Below are positions 23,210 to 35,874 of a stretch of DNA of 64,000 nucleotides, piece after piece. The notes beneath the pieces were generated by a model, which saw only the letters and a list, made by a program, of their open reading frames with translations, was not told where the DNA came from and did no database searches. Source of the stretch: Sarocladium kiliense (Eukaryota; Ascomycota; Sordariomycetes; Hypocreales; Sarocladiaceae); assembly GCA_030734395.1 (NCBI GenBank), contig JAUZTG010000029.1, forward strand, positions 434,001 to 498,000, given 5' to 3'. Position 1 is the first letter of the stretch; each line of letters starts with the position of its first letter. The translations under genes were made by a program, and so were the position numbers.

Positions 23210-26200
23210 GACGCAGGGTTCTCTTGATGGTGAGACCAGCTATGTCTGCGCTGTGACAGCGAGTTAGGAGGCCGAACGGCGGTGGCTGAGACCTCGTCGG
23301 CGCGATAGTTGATTCAGGCTCACAGCCGTCAATCTGTCGCAGGCCGGTGTCCTCAGATGTAAGAGTCCGCCCAACCGAAAGGGTGAGTTCGCAATGGCTG
23401 TGGTACGCTTCCAGGGAGACGAGTCGCTGCCTACGGCGGACCAATGCTGTGCTGCGGCTCTGTGTAAGGGTGCGGAAGGGCTTACGGAGGAGCCAGCCTA
23501 AAGGGGGTGGCCAGCCTGTCCACGGTACACCGGAAACGTGATGGCACGGTGTAGCGTCCCGTAGCCAAGACGCAGATGGTTGGGGGGAGACGGAGGCCAA
23601 ATGAATGACTCGAATACACGCCAGCGGCCAGCAGCCGCTCTCCTCCTGTTGTTATCGGGATGAAAGGTTGATCGTTGGGTTGCGAGTGACGTCGCGATTA
23701 CGATGGCCCAAGAAACCCCTGCTGGAAGGCGCTGATCTGTCTGGTCGTCAATAGACGGTAGAAGTCGTCCTGGGCGGTGTAAGTCGGGGTGGTCTTGAGC
23801 GAGATGCGCTGGGTCGAGTTCCCCCAAGTTCGGGCAGTACTGGGGCGCGCACGGCAGTGGTGGATAGCCCTTCCAGAGGACCGGGTCGGGAGGCTTGAGA
23901 TGTCCGGGTAGTGAAAGGAACAGTCAGGTACAGTCGGTGAGAAATAGCTTGTGCGTCAAGTCTCTAGCAGAACATTAGAGATGATGTTGAACAGAAAGAG
24001 AGGTGGTGAGTGAACAAGGAAAGACGCCCGAGCAACGAGGTTGCCAGATGTCGTGGTGTCTTAGACCCAGGATTCTAGGTCTAAGTGCAGGATGCAGGGC
24101 TGATGGCTGGTAGCATGGACCCGAACGTAGATTACCTGAAAGATGATGTTATGCCTGCTGATCCCTGGCGACAACGAGTCGTTCACTCGCGTCGAGAGAG
24201 GGTCGACTGATAACACTACTGGAATCTGCCTTCGGAGAATGCGCTTGATTCTGATGTCGAACGCGGGGATTCGTGGGGAGGCTGTCGAGCGGTTCGATAC
24301 GATAGTACGGATGCTGCAGAGGACGCCAGTCGCGGTGGATCGAGGGTGCCACTATGATGCAGGAGGAGTGTGCCTCAAAGAGTTGAGGGATGGCGCCAAG
24401 TATGGTCCTGGAAGCGGCGAGTGACGTGAGAGGAGCAAGGTAGAGAGCCTTGTACCGTCAATGGATCAGAAAAGATGCTCGGCAAATGGATGCATGTGGG
24501 TGCAGATGGAGAAGGTCACGATGGAGAACGCGTAGTGTTGAATGTTTTTATCCCACGCTGGTTGCTGTGAAGATTATTTGGCACGCCAAGTGCTAGCCAG
24601 TGTCACTGGCAGATATCGCCAGCTGATGGCTGGTGTAAAGTCACTCTCGCAGCATGAGGACGTCTAAAAGTTACTTCCCACTTACAGATGGCTGCCTGAC
24701 CTCAGGAAACGAAGGTCCGACCCAGCGCGAAGGCAGTATCGTGCCTGTCGTGTATTGCGGGTGCCGGTGGTGAGGATGTCGCAAAAAATGGAAGGAAAAC
24801 CACCAGTGCTGATGGCTTGGCCGCTTCCTCGCCTAGATGGATGGAAGCTAACGCCATCGCAGACTCATCTCGAGTTTGCATCGTCTAAACTTATTCCACA
24901 CTCCACGCTTATCATGCACAAGATCGCATTTGATCTGCATCTCTCTGCGTTCCCACAGAACTTCTAAATCCAGTGCCTCCATCTCGGAAGTGCTGGTATG
25001 GAACGGAACACCACGGGCTCAACCATCGTCTATCAAGGTTGGGCTCGCGAAACCATCGCCTCACCACGACAGCCCTGACAGAGACTTGTCCCTCGCTCAA
25101 ACCCCACAGCGGACATTTCAGCTTTCAATCGCAGTGTCCAGATGCCAAGCCATGATTCATCTACCACTGCTGGTGGTTGTGCCACTAAATGTGCGCTCAC
25201 CCGCTGTGTTCCCCATTTGGCAGCTCTTCTTCAAGACCCAGGGCCCCTGGCAAGCCGGGCTAATGCCCAGGTCCTAGGAGGTTGCTGTGACAAAGGGGAT
25301 CATCAAGATCCATTCAGCACAGGAACAACTCGACACGATGTCAACCGGCAGTGTCAGCATCCACTAGGATCGTGATGGTTGTGACTTTGAGTTTACTCTT
25401 GTATGCCAGATGGTGCCACTTTGCCTGAAGCAGGCTTGGGTTGGCTCGCTGCTTGTACGCCATCAGCTTGGCCCGCAGCCGCATCCTAGGCCGGTCTCTC
25501 TCATTGCATATCCGATGGATCTCGAGGTGGTGACGTCTTTGCAATCAACCTTCATGGTAGCCAGCTTCGTGTGAAATGCCCAGCTGGTGGAGGCTTGACA
25601 GGCGAGATGTGTCTTGACCCTCGACTCTGAATCGTCGGGTCAACCCGAGATCCTCACTCAGAACACCTTCCTCAGCCCTGGTAACATCACGGCGGGTCTT
25701 GTCAAGAAGCAAGCCTCCCCGAGGACTGACTCCCTCCCTTGGGAATGCAGGCCGTCGGTCGTGAGTTCCCCTACTCGAGGCATTTCTCATTCTACAACCA
25801 GCCACGCCACGTTCTTGCGCCAAATGCATGCATCCGTGTCGCTGCTGTGCAATGTCGTACCCGCACAAGTGGCTGGCTCTAGGCTTAATCAATTGGTGCG
25901 GCGAAATATTACAGTTGACTCAGAGTTAAGACGCCTTGCCAACGGCCTGGGAAGTGTGAAAGGAGCTGCAGCAGCTTGCCCTGAGTCATAACTTGACCTA
26001 GCGCTGGATTCCGCCCACCCCATCCGCCTATGCGAACACCTGGCCACGAGTCGCACACATGTCCAAGGATTCCCTGTACATTGCGCCCTCGGCAGTCTAG
26101 GAATATCGAATCAAAGCACAGGCCGGTCTCACTCGCACGCAGCCTTTGTCAACCTGAAAGAGTCGCTCACATGGTTCCGATTTGATCCGATCTAGTTAAC

Positions 26201-28977
26201 ACGATGTCTGCACAGATGAACCTGACTTTAGCTGCTGGATCCTTCACAAAGGTGGCTGTCATCATTGCGGGATCGTGAAAGCCACATCTGGACCTAGACT
26301 AGCTCCATGCACACTGTCTCCCATTAGCACATGTTCATGGATCACAGTGGATACGAAGTTACGTGCGCGTTCGAAAGATGAGCTACCTCCTCAGGGGATA
26401 TTTGACAAGCTGCAGCCTCAAGTCATCAGCTATTCGCTAAGTTGAGAGCAGGCGTTTGCCCGGTTTGTTTGTTAAAGATGGCAATCATCCTTCGATGCTA
26501 GAGACAAGACAATTTCTCTTTGTTCAACGGCGACCGCACGGGCGGGGCCGGCACCAAGACAACAACGAACTGTTTTCCATATGGCTGCAAGCGTGAGCTA
26601 CGGGCCCTTCCCGCCGTGGAACTCTAGCGCGACAGACTTGTTGGTGAGTGCCCAGGTCGTGCGTGATAGCGGACTGTTGGAGTTACAGTATTTGAACAGG
26701 TGCACCATACTGCGGCCTGTGCGTCTATCGTCTCTCGGCTCGAAGTGATCGCCCATTGGGGAAATGAACTACGACTGGTCTCATTTGGTCCAGGAGCTCT
26801 AAGCTTTTTCAAGATCTCCTAGTCTGCAAGCGGCACTGAAGGGTAGGACGGATAATTCGAGCGTTATCATGTTGGCTGATCGCTGATCATTCAAAACACG
26901 AGACGAGTCAGCACAGACCAAACTTACCCTCCAACGGCCAGCAACCTGAGATCGGCGACTTGTTGCAGAAAAGACAGATTCCGCACGGTTGCCCATGATG
27001 AGTTATCACTTCCTGTAACATGATCGTCGCGATTGACGTAACCGTTGATGGTTCAACCTGGCGGTGGAAACGTGCTCTAGGCATCAGCACGTCAAGGGAA
27101 CGTCATTAAGGTCGATCAAACACGTCGCTGCATGTTCATCTTCAGCATCGAATTGATGCGTTAGTGGCACTAGAGGTGCTACAGTCCTCATGCCGGACAA
27201 ATACTGTATTATCAACCTCGGTAATACTGAGCAATGTACTCCGAAATAAGGAGAGGTCTACGATTGGTCTGTAGTCTTCATCTGCGGCCAAGGTTCCGCA
27301 ACAACCACAAGAGGAATGAGTTAACAGACTGTCCCAGAAACCGTCGCAATCAATACCTTAGTGAAGTGACAAGATGGACATGTTGATGACTGCAAGCATG
27401 ACTTCGCATGGGAACTACCTACAAAGACACCGAAGCCCTCAATGAGAACGGTCGAGGCTTCCGGTTTGTAGGGTAGGGGATGCTCGGCATCTGGCTTGCG
27501 CGCTAACCCTTGAGATCAGCAAGATCCACGCGTCTCAGGACCCTCGAGATCGAGGATCGGATCCATTGTCGTGATTGAGAAGCGGGTTGGTCAGAAGCAC
27601 GGTGATGAACCTATGCGGCGTAGAGCTCAGCAGGACCGGGACGGCTAACGCTGCACGAGGTCAAGAATGACCGGCCATTTGCTGGGCAGGCCAGTAGGTC
27701 CCGGAAGATCATGGTCACGCGAGCACTCGAGGCGTCCAGTCGGAGCGGCCGAATGGCCGGCGCCAGCAGTCCACGGAGGGCCGGGGATGGCGGAGGCACA
27801 GGGCGGAACAGCGGAACAAGATCGGAGACAAGAATAGGTCAGCGTCGAAGTGCAACTGGGCCAGCCGAGTGACAGCGCGAGGTCGGGCTCCGACGGGTGG
27901 CGAATACGAGGACGCAGGTGCAACAAGTTGAAATGGAACGCACGAGAATAGCATTGGACGGCAAGAAAGCGCGAGTATTCACCGGCCAGGGTCGGGAACA
28001 GCAAAGTCGACAATATATGACACACGAAATCTGGCAGCGAAGGTCGCGGCTCGGCGAGTTTGATTACTCAGGGCCCAAACGAGTGGCGCATAGGCTATAC
28101 TTGAGGCTGGCACCCGGAGGTAGTTCGGGATTTGCACTCAGACGAAGCCACTGTCAAATTCGCCGGGTCGTTCCATGCCACGGCTCGCAGGCGGTAGCCG
28201 TCTTGGGCAATCCTCGGCTTGCCTCCAGTGCCAGACCCGCAGCAAATAGCGATGGCCTGATCCGGGATCTATGGCAAAATGGGACGAGCTGACCGGCTTT
28301 GCAACAATTGCTGACTGTATGGCCTCAGATGGTTCGAGTGCGTGCGTGGTATTTCCGGAGATGCCAGAATTTGAGCATCGTGACGACACGGGAGTCGGTA
28401 GGGAAGAATCGGAGTGAAGTTCCCGCGACGGTGACGACACGATGGCTCAGGGATACTTAATACTGGACGGCCTGTCACGTCGACTGAGATGTTAATCAGG
28501 AACAGAAAAATATCCAATATCCAATATCCAGACCCATTACTCACGCCGTGTAATATTATTTATTCCAACAACCTAGGGTTACCCATCACCAGCCTAACGG
28601 TACATCGCACCCGACCGATCTCCCGTCCAACCGACATTAATTACAAACACCGCAGTCCCCTTCTTCAACCAGTGGCCCCACCGAGCCGCAACCGCTATCA
28701 CTCTTCCGTCATCGCCCACTTCACGAGCTGTCATCCAACTCGACCCTACTGAGCTCTTCTTTCCACGCCTACAACTCTCGACCTCTTCCAACCTCAATCA
28801 ACTCTATCTCCCAATCGCAAGCGTGCGATCACACTATCTCCTACATAAACGACTCCTCATTTTAAGGTGATTGCCCTCACCAATCCACATTTCTTATCGG
28901 AGACGAGAAAATCTTGAACCGGTCGCCGACCACCTTACACCACCCAACACCTCACACCCACAACCACACAGCCCGTC
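23210..28977. other. 5.8 kb divergent region upstream of SFP1 and RCF2 without a supported gene
   Basis: Both flanking genes start outward from this interval, so it contains the SFP1 and RCF2 promoters and any long leaders. No open frame exceeds about 134 codons and none looks like a protein. From about 28,550 to the RCF2 start the plus strand becomes rich in C and T, consistent with a leader. A small AATATCC tandem repeat lies inside at 28509-28529. Confidence 0.5.
28509..28529 (+). repeat. Short tandem repeat, AATATCC three copies
   Basis: Three perfect consecutive copies of AATATCC, about 450 bases upstream of RCF2. Probably neutral microsatellite sequence. Confidence 0.9.
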
Positions 28978-29803
28978 ATGTCCGCCGCGATATCAACCGG
29001 CACCGAGAAAGAGGAGCGCCACTACCGCCAGGTCCTCAAGGGAGGTGCCATCGGTGGTAGCTTAGGTCTCGCCATTGGCCTCGGTGGTGTCTGGGCCGCC
29101 TCTGCCCGCTATCCAGCCTTCCGGTCTCTCACCCTTCCCTTCCGTACCTTCCTCGTCACCTCCTCCGCTACTTTCGGTGCCATCGTCAACGCCGACCGCT
29201 ACTCTCACATGTTCGCCCACGCCCAGAACCCCATGGCCGACTACAAGGATGTCTCAGCCCGTGTCCGCGCCGAACAGCTCGCCAAAATGCCCTTCAAGGA
29301 CCGTGCTCTGCAATGGGGCAAGGAGAACCGCTACAGCATCGTCTTCGCCAGTTGGGTTGCCAGTATGGGTGTTGCGCTTGCCATTGTCGGCAGGGCACCC
29401 ATGAGCACAAGCCAGAAGGTTGTTCAGGCTCGTGTGTACGCTCAAGGATTGACGCTTGCGGTTCTGATTTTGAGTGCGGCCTTTGAGATGAACGATGCCA
29501 AGAAGGGAAGCGGAAGGTGGGAGACTGTCCTGGAGCTTGATCCCAATGATCCGGAGCACAAGCACATGATTGAGCGTAAGATTCACAAGGAGGAGTACGA
29601 GGGACAGGATCTTTGGAGGGGTAAGTTCGAGTTCCCTATCTGTCAATGGCTGCGCACAGCCAGCGTGATTTTCAAGAGACAGTCTGCTAACTTCAATAGA
29701 TATGGTCGCCGCTGAGGAAAAGCGCATTGCCGAACGCAAGGCGGCTGAGGCTGCAAAGGCCGCGAAGGAGGCCCCGGCCCAACCCCAAGCTGGGAAGGCC
29801 TAG
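28978..29803 (+). CDS. RCF2: Respiratory supercomplex factor 2 (HIG1-domain protein)
   Basis: Two exons, 28978-29620 and 29700-29803, joined across a 79-base intron (GTAAGT...AATAG) that restores LWR/DMVAAEEKR; 248 residues. Hydrophobic segments fit four membrane spans: GAIGGSLGLAIGLGGVWAAS, the FLVTSSATFGAIV region, YSIVFASWVASMGVALAIVG and VYAQGLTLAVLILSAAFEM. The last two form a HIG1 domain, with SIVFASW at its start and the Q-x-R-V-Y-AQG-T element between helices. The C-terminus is a charged Lys/Glu/Ala coiled stretch. Rcf2 associates with complex III-IV supercomplexes and complex IV in the mitochondrial inner membrane. The ATG at 28978 follows a pyrimidine-rich leader and is the first in the frame. 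Confidence 0.9.
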
Positions 29804-30589
29804 TTTCTCTACAGCCTCTGTCTACATTCGCCATCCGAAACTCCTCTAAAAGTAGCATACGATACTCTCCGCTCATGGACCGCTCGGCCCAATTCTACCA
29901 AGCCTCGCGACATCAGACATAATGTCGAATTTAAGATATTACACAAAAACAAAAATCCGCAAGAAAGCCGCGCGGGAAGAGCGGAGAAGGGAACAAAGGA
30001 GAGGGCAGGGAGTTTCTTACTTCTCTTGCATGATATACCCACTCTGTTGATGATGAGGGGGGTTTTGTCCGGCGTTATTCGTGTCCCTTGGTGGGAGCGG
30101 AGGAATGTATTGGGAGTACTATCTGGTTCGTTTTGTTTTATAGATGAACTGGGTCCGTGCAGGACTGCCATGTGTATTACAATGAAACTGATTCTACAAT
30201 GCAAATCGATCCTCATACTCAAAGTGGCCTGGGGGACTGCCAATTTGGTGGCCCTCGGAGACTGAGAAACAGTATATTGAACTATAAATGACTTGAGTTC
30301 TGTTCCCCTTCGTTGACGGCCCAAGGCCCCTTGCTCACCCCCGTTCTGTATCACAGACACTGCATCACACGTCAAGCATTAAAAATCGAAGACAATGAAA
30401 CAAAAGGGACGTAAATTCTTGGCTAAAAATCTCCTACAAGGCTCTCCACTTTCCTCCATACTCTTCTACCACCTAAGATTAAAGTACAAAGCTGGAAGAA
30501 GTGAAGTGATCATTCGAGGTCGTGAAACCGTTTCCAATCGTTTCGGACATGAAGCCTTCCTCCCTTTTCTCAATCTCTCCCCCTTTCCC
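29804..30589. other. Convergent intergenic region
   Basis: Lies between the stop codons of RCF2 and the kelch protein and should hold their 3' untranslated regions. No gene was recognised. Confidence 0.6.
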
Positions 30590-32137
30590 CTACACTTCGA
30601 TTGTGAAATGACTGATCTGGGAGTAATACGCATGTACTGCCAGTTCCAAGATCAGCACGTCCCCGAAGACCTCCGAGCCATCGAAACCACCGATGATGAC
30701 AAGTCTACTATCATGCAAGACCGCGCCATGATATCCTCTGCCGCTCGGTGGGAGGCCGTATACGCGTCGTTTGTCCCACGTCATGTTGACCAGGTTAAGG
30801 AGCAGGACGTCGTTGGAGTATTCGGCGCCATCATGGCCGCCCACGACGAAGAGGTATGAGCCGACGATAGTTGCCGTATGTGATAGCCGTCGGAAAGTCT
30901 GTGGAATGGACACAGAGCGCCATGATTGTCCGTCCACATCGTATACCCAGACATCATCGAAGCATTCCCCGCCATCAGAGCCGCCGAAGATGATGAGCTT
31001 GCCACCAACCATGTTGGCTGTGTGATAGCCACGAGCTTTAGGCTTCGGGTCACCAGACGAGGACTTTTCTCCTCCGCCAGAGACGAGTCTCCAAGACATC
31101 TTGTTCATGTCGCTGACGTCGAGACGCCAAATGTCGTTGAGAGCGCGGATACCGTCTCCACCACCAAAGACGTAGATGCCGTTCTTGTAAAGACAAGCTG
31201 TATGTGCTCGGCGCTTCGATGGCACCCTGTCGCCAATGATGCGCGGTCTGCTCCACCGGTAATTCAGTGTGTCGAGAACGTACACATCGTTGTAATAAGC
31301 CGGTCCGTCCCCGCCTCCGAAAACAATGAGCTTCTTGCCCACGGCTGTGCACGTCATAGCTCTCAACGGGGAGGGGATGTCGCCCACCACGTGCGGTTTG
31401 GACCAGTGATATGAGTCGGCGTCAAGAACGTATAAATCATTAAAACATGCTCTCGAGTCGCAACCGCCAAAAATGTAGATGTTGGACCCAATGAGGGTCA
31501 TCGTGTGAGCACGCAAAGATGGGTGTGGTGTTCCAGATGCCAAGGCCTTTGACCAGTACATGCCCGATGCTGGGGCTGCTGGAACGTCCGGGGCATCCTT
31601 AGGGTTCTGCAGAGGTGGGAAAGGGATATGTGTGCCGTGTGTTCTCGCAGTGGCACTCGTTGTCCGCTTGTTGATCATTGGTGGCGTTGAGTGTGAAACG
31701 CCGGTACTGACAATGGCAGAGGTTGAGCGCATTGCAGATGGTCGTCTGGCAATGGGATCCTCGCCATCACGGGATGATTCATTGTGGCCTCCATTAGACA
31801 AAGCTGGCGGAGGAGGTATTGTGTTCTTCGAAGAGGAGGATGTTGGTCGATGGCCACCAGACGTTGCCGGCCGTGGCGGGGCTTGAGAGGCCGAAAATGA
31901 ACGCTGGCGCAGAGCAAGGTCGTTCTTCTGTCGCTGCTTTGAGCTGTTGTATTTGCTCGCGAGCTGGCCTGGAGTATGGCTTCGGGGGAGAGAAGGAGGC
32001 GGGACACGGTCGTTGGAGGACTCGTCTGACTCTTCGGGAATGTCGGGTTTGACTTCTGAGATCTTTTGAGAACGAACGACCTTTGCCTTGATAGGAGATC
32101 TTGACGACTTGTCAGAGGACCTGGCCGAGTCCGCCAT
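30590..32137 (-). CDS. Kelch-repeat beta-propeller protein
   Basis: A single exon of 515 residues. The first 190 residues are low-complexity, Ser/Pro/Arg-rich and probably disordered. From about residue 200 there are five to six kelch blades with the double-glycine signature: IYIFGGCDSRACFNDLYVLD, LIVFGGGDGPAYYNDVYVLD, IYVFGGGDGIRALNDIWRLD, LIIFGGSDGGECFDDVWVYD, LFVVGGHDGAEYSNDVLLLN and LVIIGGFDGSEVFGDVLILE. Each is preceded by an R-x-H or R-G-YH strand (LRAHTMTLIG, ARGYHTANMVG, GRGYHGAVLHD). Repeat strength and spacing are very regular. Such propellers are protein-interaction platforms; Tea1/Kel1-like polarity factors also carry them, but no long coiled coil is present here, so I give no function. 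It is transcribed away from DUS3 across a 1 kb promoter interval. Confidence 0.88.
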   Translation of the reverse strand: MADSARSSDKSSRSPIKAKVVRSQKISEVKPDIPEESDESSNDRVPPPSLPRSHTPGQLASKYNSSKQRQKNDLALRQRSFSASQAPPRPATSGGHRPTSSSSKNTIPPPPALSNGGHNESSRDGEDPIARRPSAMRSTSAIVSTGVSHSTPPMINKRTTSATARTHGTHIPFPPLQNPKDAPDVPAAPASGMYWSKALASGTPHPSLRAHTMTLIGSNIYIFGGCDSRACFNDLYVLDADSYHWSKPHVVGDIPSPLRAMTCTAVGKKLIVFGGGDGPAYYNDVYVLDTLNYRWSRPRIIGDRVPSKRRAHTACLYKNGIYVFGGGDGIRALNDIWRLDVSDMNKMSWRLVSGGGEKSSSGDPKPKARGYHTANMVGGKLIIFGGSDGGECFDDVWVYDVDGQSWRSVSIPQTFRRLSHTATIVGSYLFVVGGHDGAEYSNDVLLLNLVNMTWDKRRVYGLPPSGRGYHGAVLHDSRLVIIGGFDGSEVFGDVLILELAVHAYYSQISHFTIEV

Positions 32138-33172
32138 ACTGTCACGATTGGGGACCGCGAGCGGTCATGACCTTTGGGTAGGAGCCTCAGGCGCTCGATG
32201 AGGTTTCCTTCAACGACAATTGGGCAGCGGATTCATAGAGCGGTGGGTGGGAACGAGACGCGACGTTGGTCTTGAGTGGGGTGAGTTGATTTCGACGATG
32301 CAGCTGGCTCAGGAGGTCGAGAAGGGGTGGCTGAATTGGTGCATGGAGATAAGATTGGGGTCAGCTTCTTTCCGGCGCAGTTTCGAGGCGGAGGTTGTTG
32401 GTCGTGCAGGATGGTGTCTTAGTTGTAGGGAGTGTTGAGAGTGGTGCAGTGCAGACGATCAATGCCCATGTTTCACCGTTCTGCGGTGCGGTCGGAACCC
32501 CTGTCGACAGGGTAATAGAGCTGATGCGGTCATCTATAATACCCCGCTGGCAGCCCACTGGAGCAGGCGGTGCACTGTTGGCGGGATGGCGGCTGAATTG
32601 GAGGGGAAGATGTCATGTCATGTCATGCCCTGTGCTGTGCTGTCCTGAGTGACATGGTGATGGCTTCACGTTGGAATGCTTTACCCCTGAAGGTGGTGGT
32701 ACAGTAGCATCGTCATGTCTTACATAAGGCACGGCAGGGCAGGAACGGGATTCTGGTTCCTGGTGGTGGTGGAAAGAGCGACTGAACGGCACCGCCCACG
32801 CCTTCCTCTTGCCACCTTGAAGCCCAGCACCCGCTGTAAAGCAGGCGCATCCGTTCCGCGACTGCCACCACCACTGACTGACTAGGTGCCCCGCAGTTGT
32901 ACCTGCCACCAAGATTAACGTGCGCGATACTTTGAGCTTCAGTCGATTTTTTTTCAGTCTACCAATCTCATTGAGCACAGAGCTCGACCTTATATGTCCG
33001 ACGACTCCTTTCATGCCGCAACTTCTTCTGCATAATCTCATATCCATTTTTTTTAAACATTGAGCCCGGAGCTGGGAAGTGATCTACGGCCAAGGAGCCA
33101 GTGTTGAGCATTTCCTCGTTGCGCTACGCACTGCATACACCTCCATCCGCAAACGAAGAGTATCAAGCGAAC
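32138..33172. other. Divergent promoter region, kelch gene / DUS3
   Basis: About 1 kb between two divergent start codons. It contains three copies of TGTCA at 32611-32625 and a run of T near 32945. No gene was recognised. The frame of DUS3 is open upstream to 33101 but lacks an ATG before 33173. Confidence 0.6.
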
Positions 33173-35571
33173 ATGGACGGCGCAGCTCCAAGCGAGCAGC
33201 ATGGCAAGCTCGCCAATGATGCCAGCAACCTAGAAGCTGTTCCAGCAAGCGAGGAACGTGCTGCTAAGAGGCTCAAGACCAACGATTCGGCTCCGGTTCA
33301 CGGCGGTGGCATTGAGTTGCAAACTGTTCCTAGCGAGGGTCTTCACGACGCACCCAAGGAGAATGGCAGTGACGGAGACAAAGCCATGACGGATAGCAAG
33401 GTTGCTAATGGTACCTCAAATGGAGATGTGAAAGAAAGAGTTCGTGGGATGGCCCCTATCAAGAAGGAGTAAGTTCATCCTGCAGCTTTGTATCAAACCT
33501 TTGACATGGATACTGATATGCGAAGATTCCTGATTAATGCTCCTAATTCGAGCACAAATGGCATCGATGACGACGCAGCAGAAGGTCGCGTCAAGCCCAT
33601 GGATGACCGGGATCGACAGGGAGGGGACAACCGCGGACAGGGCGGACAGCAGAAGGGGAAGAAGGAGAGGCGCTCCAAGAAGGATAAGGGTCAGAACTCG
33701 GAACGCAGATTCGGCCATTCTAGCGACATCATCAAAATCTGCAACTCCCGCGCTTTCTACTCAGAGTTCTCGCCACGAGACTGCCCCTTCGGCGACCGCT
33801 GCAGGCTTTCCCACGATCTTCGCGCCTACCTGTCTTCTGGTCGTCGGGCGGACACGGAGAAATTTGGAGGCAAATGCCCCGTCTTCGAGGCCAATGGCCG
33901 TTGTGCTTCAGGCTGGAAGTGTCATTTTGTGGGAAGCCATTCAGAAGAGATTGAACACGAAGATGGGCGGAAAGAGATGGTTCTTCATGGTACCGCAGCT
34001 GAAGCCGGCCAGGAAGAGCTCGAAGAGACTCGCCCCGGGGTTCATAACAACGTCCCTGCATCCACCAAGGTCGATATGGGCCGGAAGCGTGTTGACTTCT
34101 CCAAGTCTGAAAAGTACCTCGAGTGGCTCCACGGCCAGGCCCGCGCCGTCGATGCCATGCATCATAATCAACCTGACGTCGAAGTCAAGGATCGTCGCGC
34201 CGACTTCGTCGACCCGCCTTTCAAGCCCTCAGAGAAGCGCCGTCTCTACTTTGGTCCAGAAACGCCAGCTCTAGCTCCCCTCACAACACAAGGCAATCTT
34301 CCCTTCCGCAGACTCTGTGTCGACATGGGCGCACAGCTCACCTACTCCGAAATGGCAATGGGCCTGCCCATGCTCAACGGTGCCAAAGCCGACTGGACGC
34401 TCATGAAAAGCCACGACTCCGAACTCCTCCCACCAGCCTTCTCCCCCCGTGATCCATCCCTTGTCACCACGGGCTACGATAATAGCAAAGACTTCCGTTT
34501 CGGCGCCCAAATCTCCGGCCACCATCCCTGGATCGTCACCAAAACTGCCGAGGCCCTCAGCCGCTTCACCCCGAAGCTCCGCCTCATCGATCTCAACTGC
34601 GGTTGCCCTATCGACATGGTCTTTAAGGCTGGCGGTGGCTCCGCACTCCTCGACAACCACGGGAAACTTGAGCGCATGATTCGTGGCATGAACGCCGTCT
34701 CCGGTGAAATTCCCATCACGGCCAAGATCCGCACCGGCGTCAAAACCTCCCGTCCTACGGCCCCTACCGTTATCAACAAGCTCGCCTTTGGCGGAAAGGA
34801 GTACCGTGACCGGTTCGGCGCCCCTGGATGCGCAGCTGTGACCCTCCACGGCCGCTCCCGCGAGATGCGGTACACAAAGACCGCAGATTGGTCCTATATC
34901 GCCGAGTGCGCCGCTCTCGTCAAATCATACAACGAGGAACGCGACCGTCTGACCGACACAGCCGCAGAACCGGACCCAAGCACACTCCCCAACTCCCCAG
35001 GTGGCAGGATGTACTTCTTAGGCAACGGAGACTGCTACTCCCATGAAGACTACTACGCTCACCTCGCCCCATCCACCTCCATTGACGCCGTAATGATTGG
35101 CCGCGGCGCCCTCGTCAAGCCCTGGCTCTTCGAGGAGATCTCCGCCGGCCAGTACCTCGATAAGTCCGCCTCCGAGCGTCTCACCTACATCGAGAAGTTT
35201 GTACGCTATGGTCTGGACTCATGGGGCTCTGATGAGGTTGGTCTTGGACTGACAAGGAGGTTCTTGCTGGAGTGGTTGAGCTTTGCGTGTCGGTACGTTC
35301 CGATTGGACTGCTGGAGTATCTACCGCCGAGTTTGAACGATCGGCCCCCAGCTTACAAGGGGAGGAACGAGTTGGAGACGCTAATGGCGAGTGGAAACTA
35401 CAAAGACTGGATCAAAATCAGGTACGTTGCATTTCCCCCCTTCATTCCCTCTGCAATATGGATGGTCGTCCTGATAATTTGCGATGTAGTGAGATGTTCC
35501 TTGGTCCAGCGCCGGAGACATTCCAGTTCCAGCCGAAGCACAAGTCGAATGCGTACGAGGCTGAGGGCTAG
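33173..35571 (+). CDS. DUS3: tRNA-dihydrouridine(47) synthase [NAD(P)+] Dus3
   Basis: Three exons: 33173-33468, 33526-35421 and 35490-35571; 757 residues. Introns are 57 and 68 bases and restore KKEFLINAP and WIKISEMFLGP. An acidic, Lys-rich N-terminal region precedes two CCCH zinc fingers, the first starting near Cys171 (ending CPFGDRCRLSHD) and the second reading CPVFEANGRCASGWKCHF. These fingers are specific to Dus3 among fungal Dus enzymes. The TIM-barrel flavin domain follows: NLPFRRLCVDMGAQLTYSEM, then LRLIDLNCGCPIDMV with the catalytic cysteine at residue 459, the glycine-rich KAGGGSALL, ITAKIRTG, LHGRSREMRYTKTADW and VMIGRGALVKPWLFEEI. The enzyme reduces uridine 47 in the tRNA variable loop. 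DLNCGCP differs slightly from the common DxNxGCP but keeps the cysteine. Confidence 0.93.
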
Positions 35572-35874
35572 ATGTGAGAGGTTCGGCGAGATGCAGTGTC
35601 CAAGCTCCTGCCTCACATCATGATGATGAGTAAGGGAACCATTGTTGTAAGATCTTAAATCTAGTTTGGCAGAGACACGGGAGAATTCTCTGTTGGTCAC
35701 TTGGTACATAAATGGAGACATCATTGTGTTGTTAATCCATCCCGACATTGGGACAGCCCATGAGTATTGAAGACATAAACGCCGGATTGAGGCAGGAAAT
35801 GTTACGCTGTACAAGAAAATGTCCTTTGCACCCCTGTGCCCTATGTAAACAAGAAGATCATACCAGGTGACATT
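35572..35874. other. Short convergent intergenic region
   Basis: About 300 bases separate the DUS3 and PEX13 stop codons, so the two 3' untranslated regions probably overlap. Nothing else was recognised. Confidence 0.6.
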
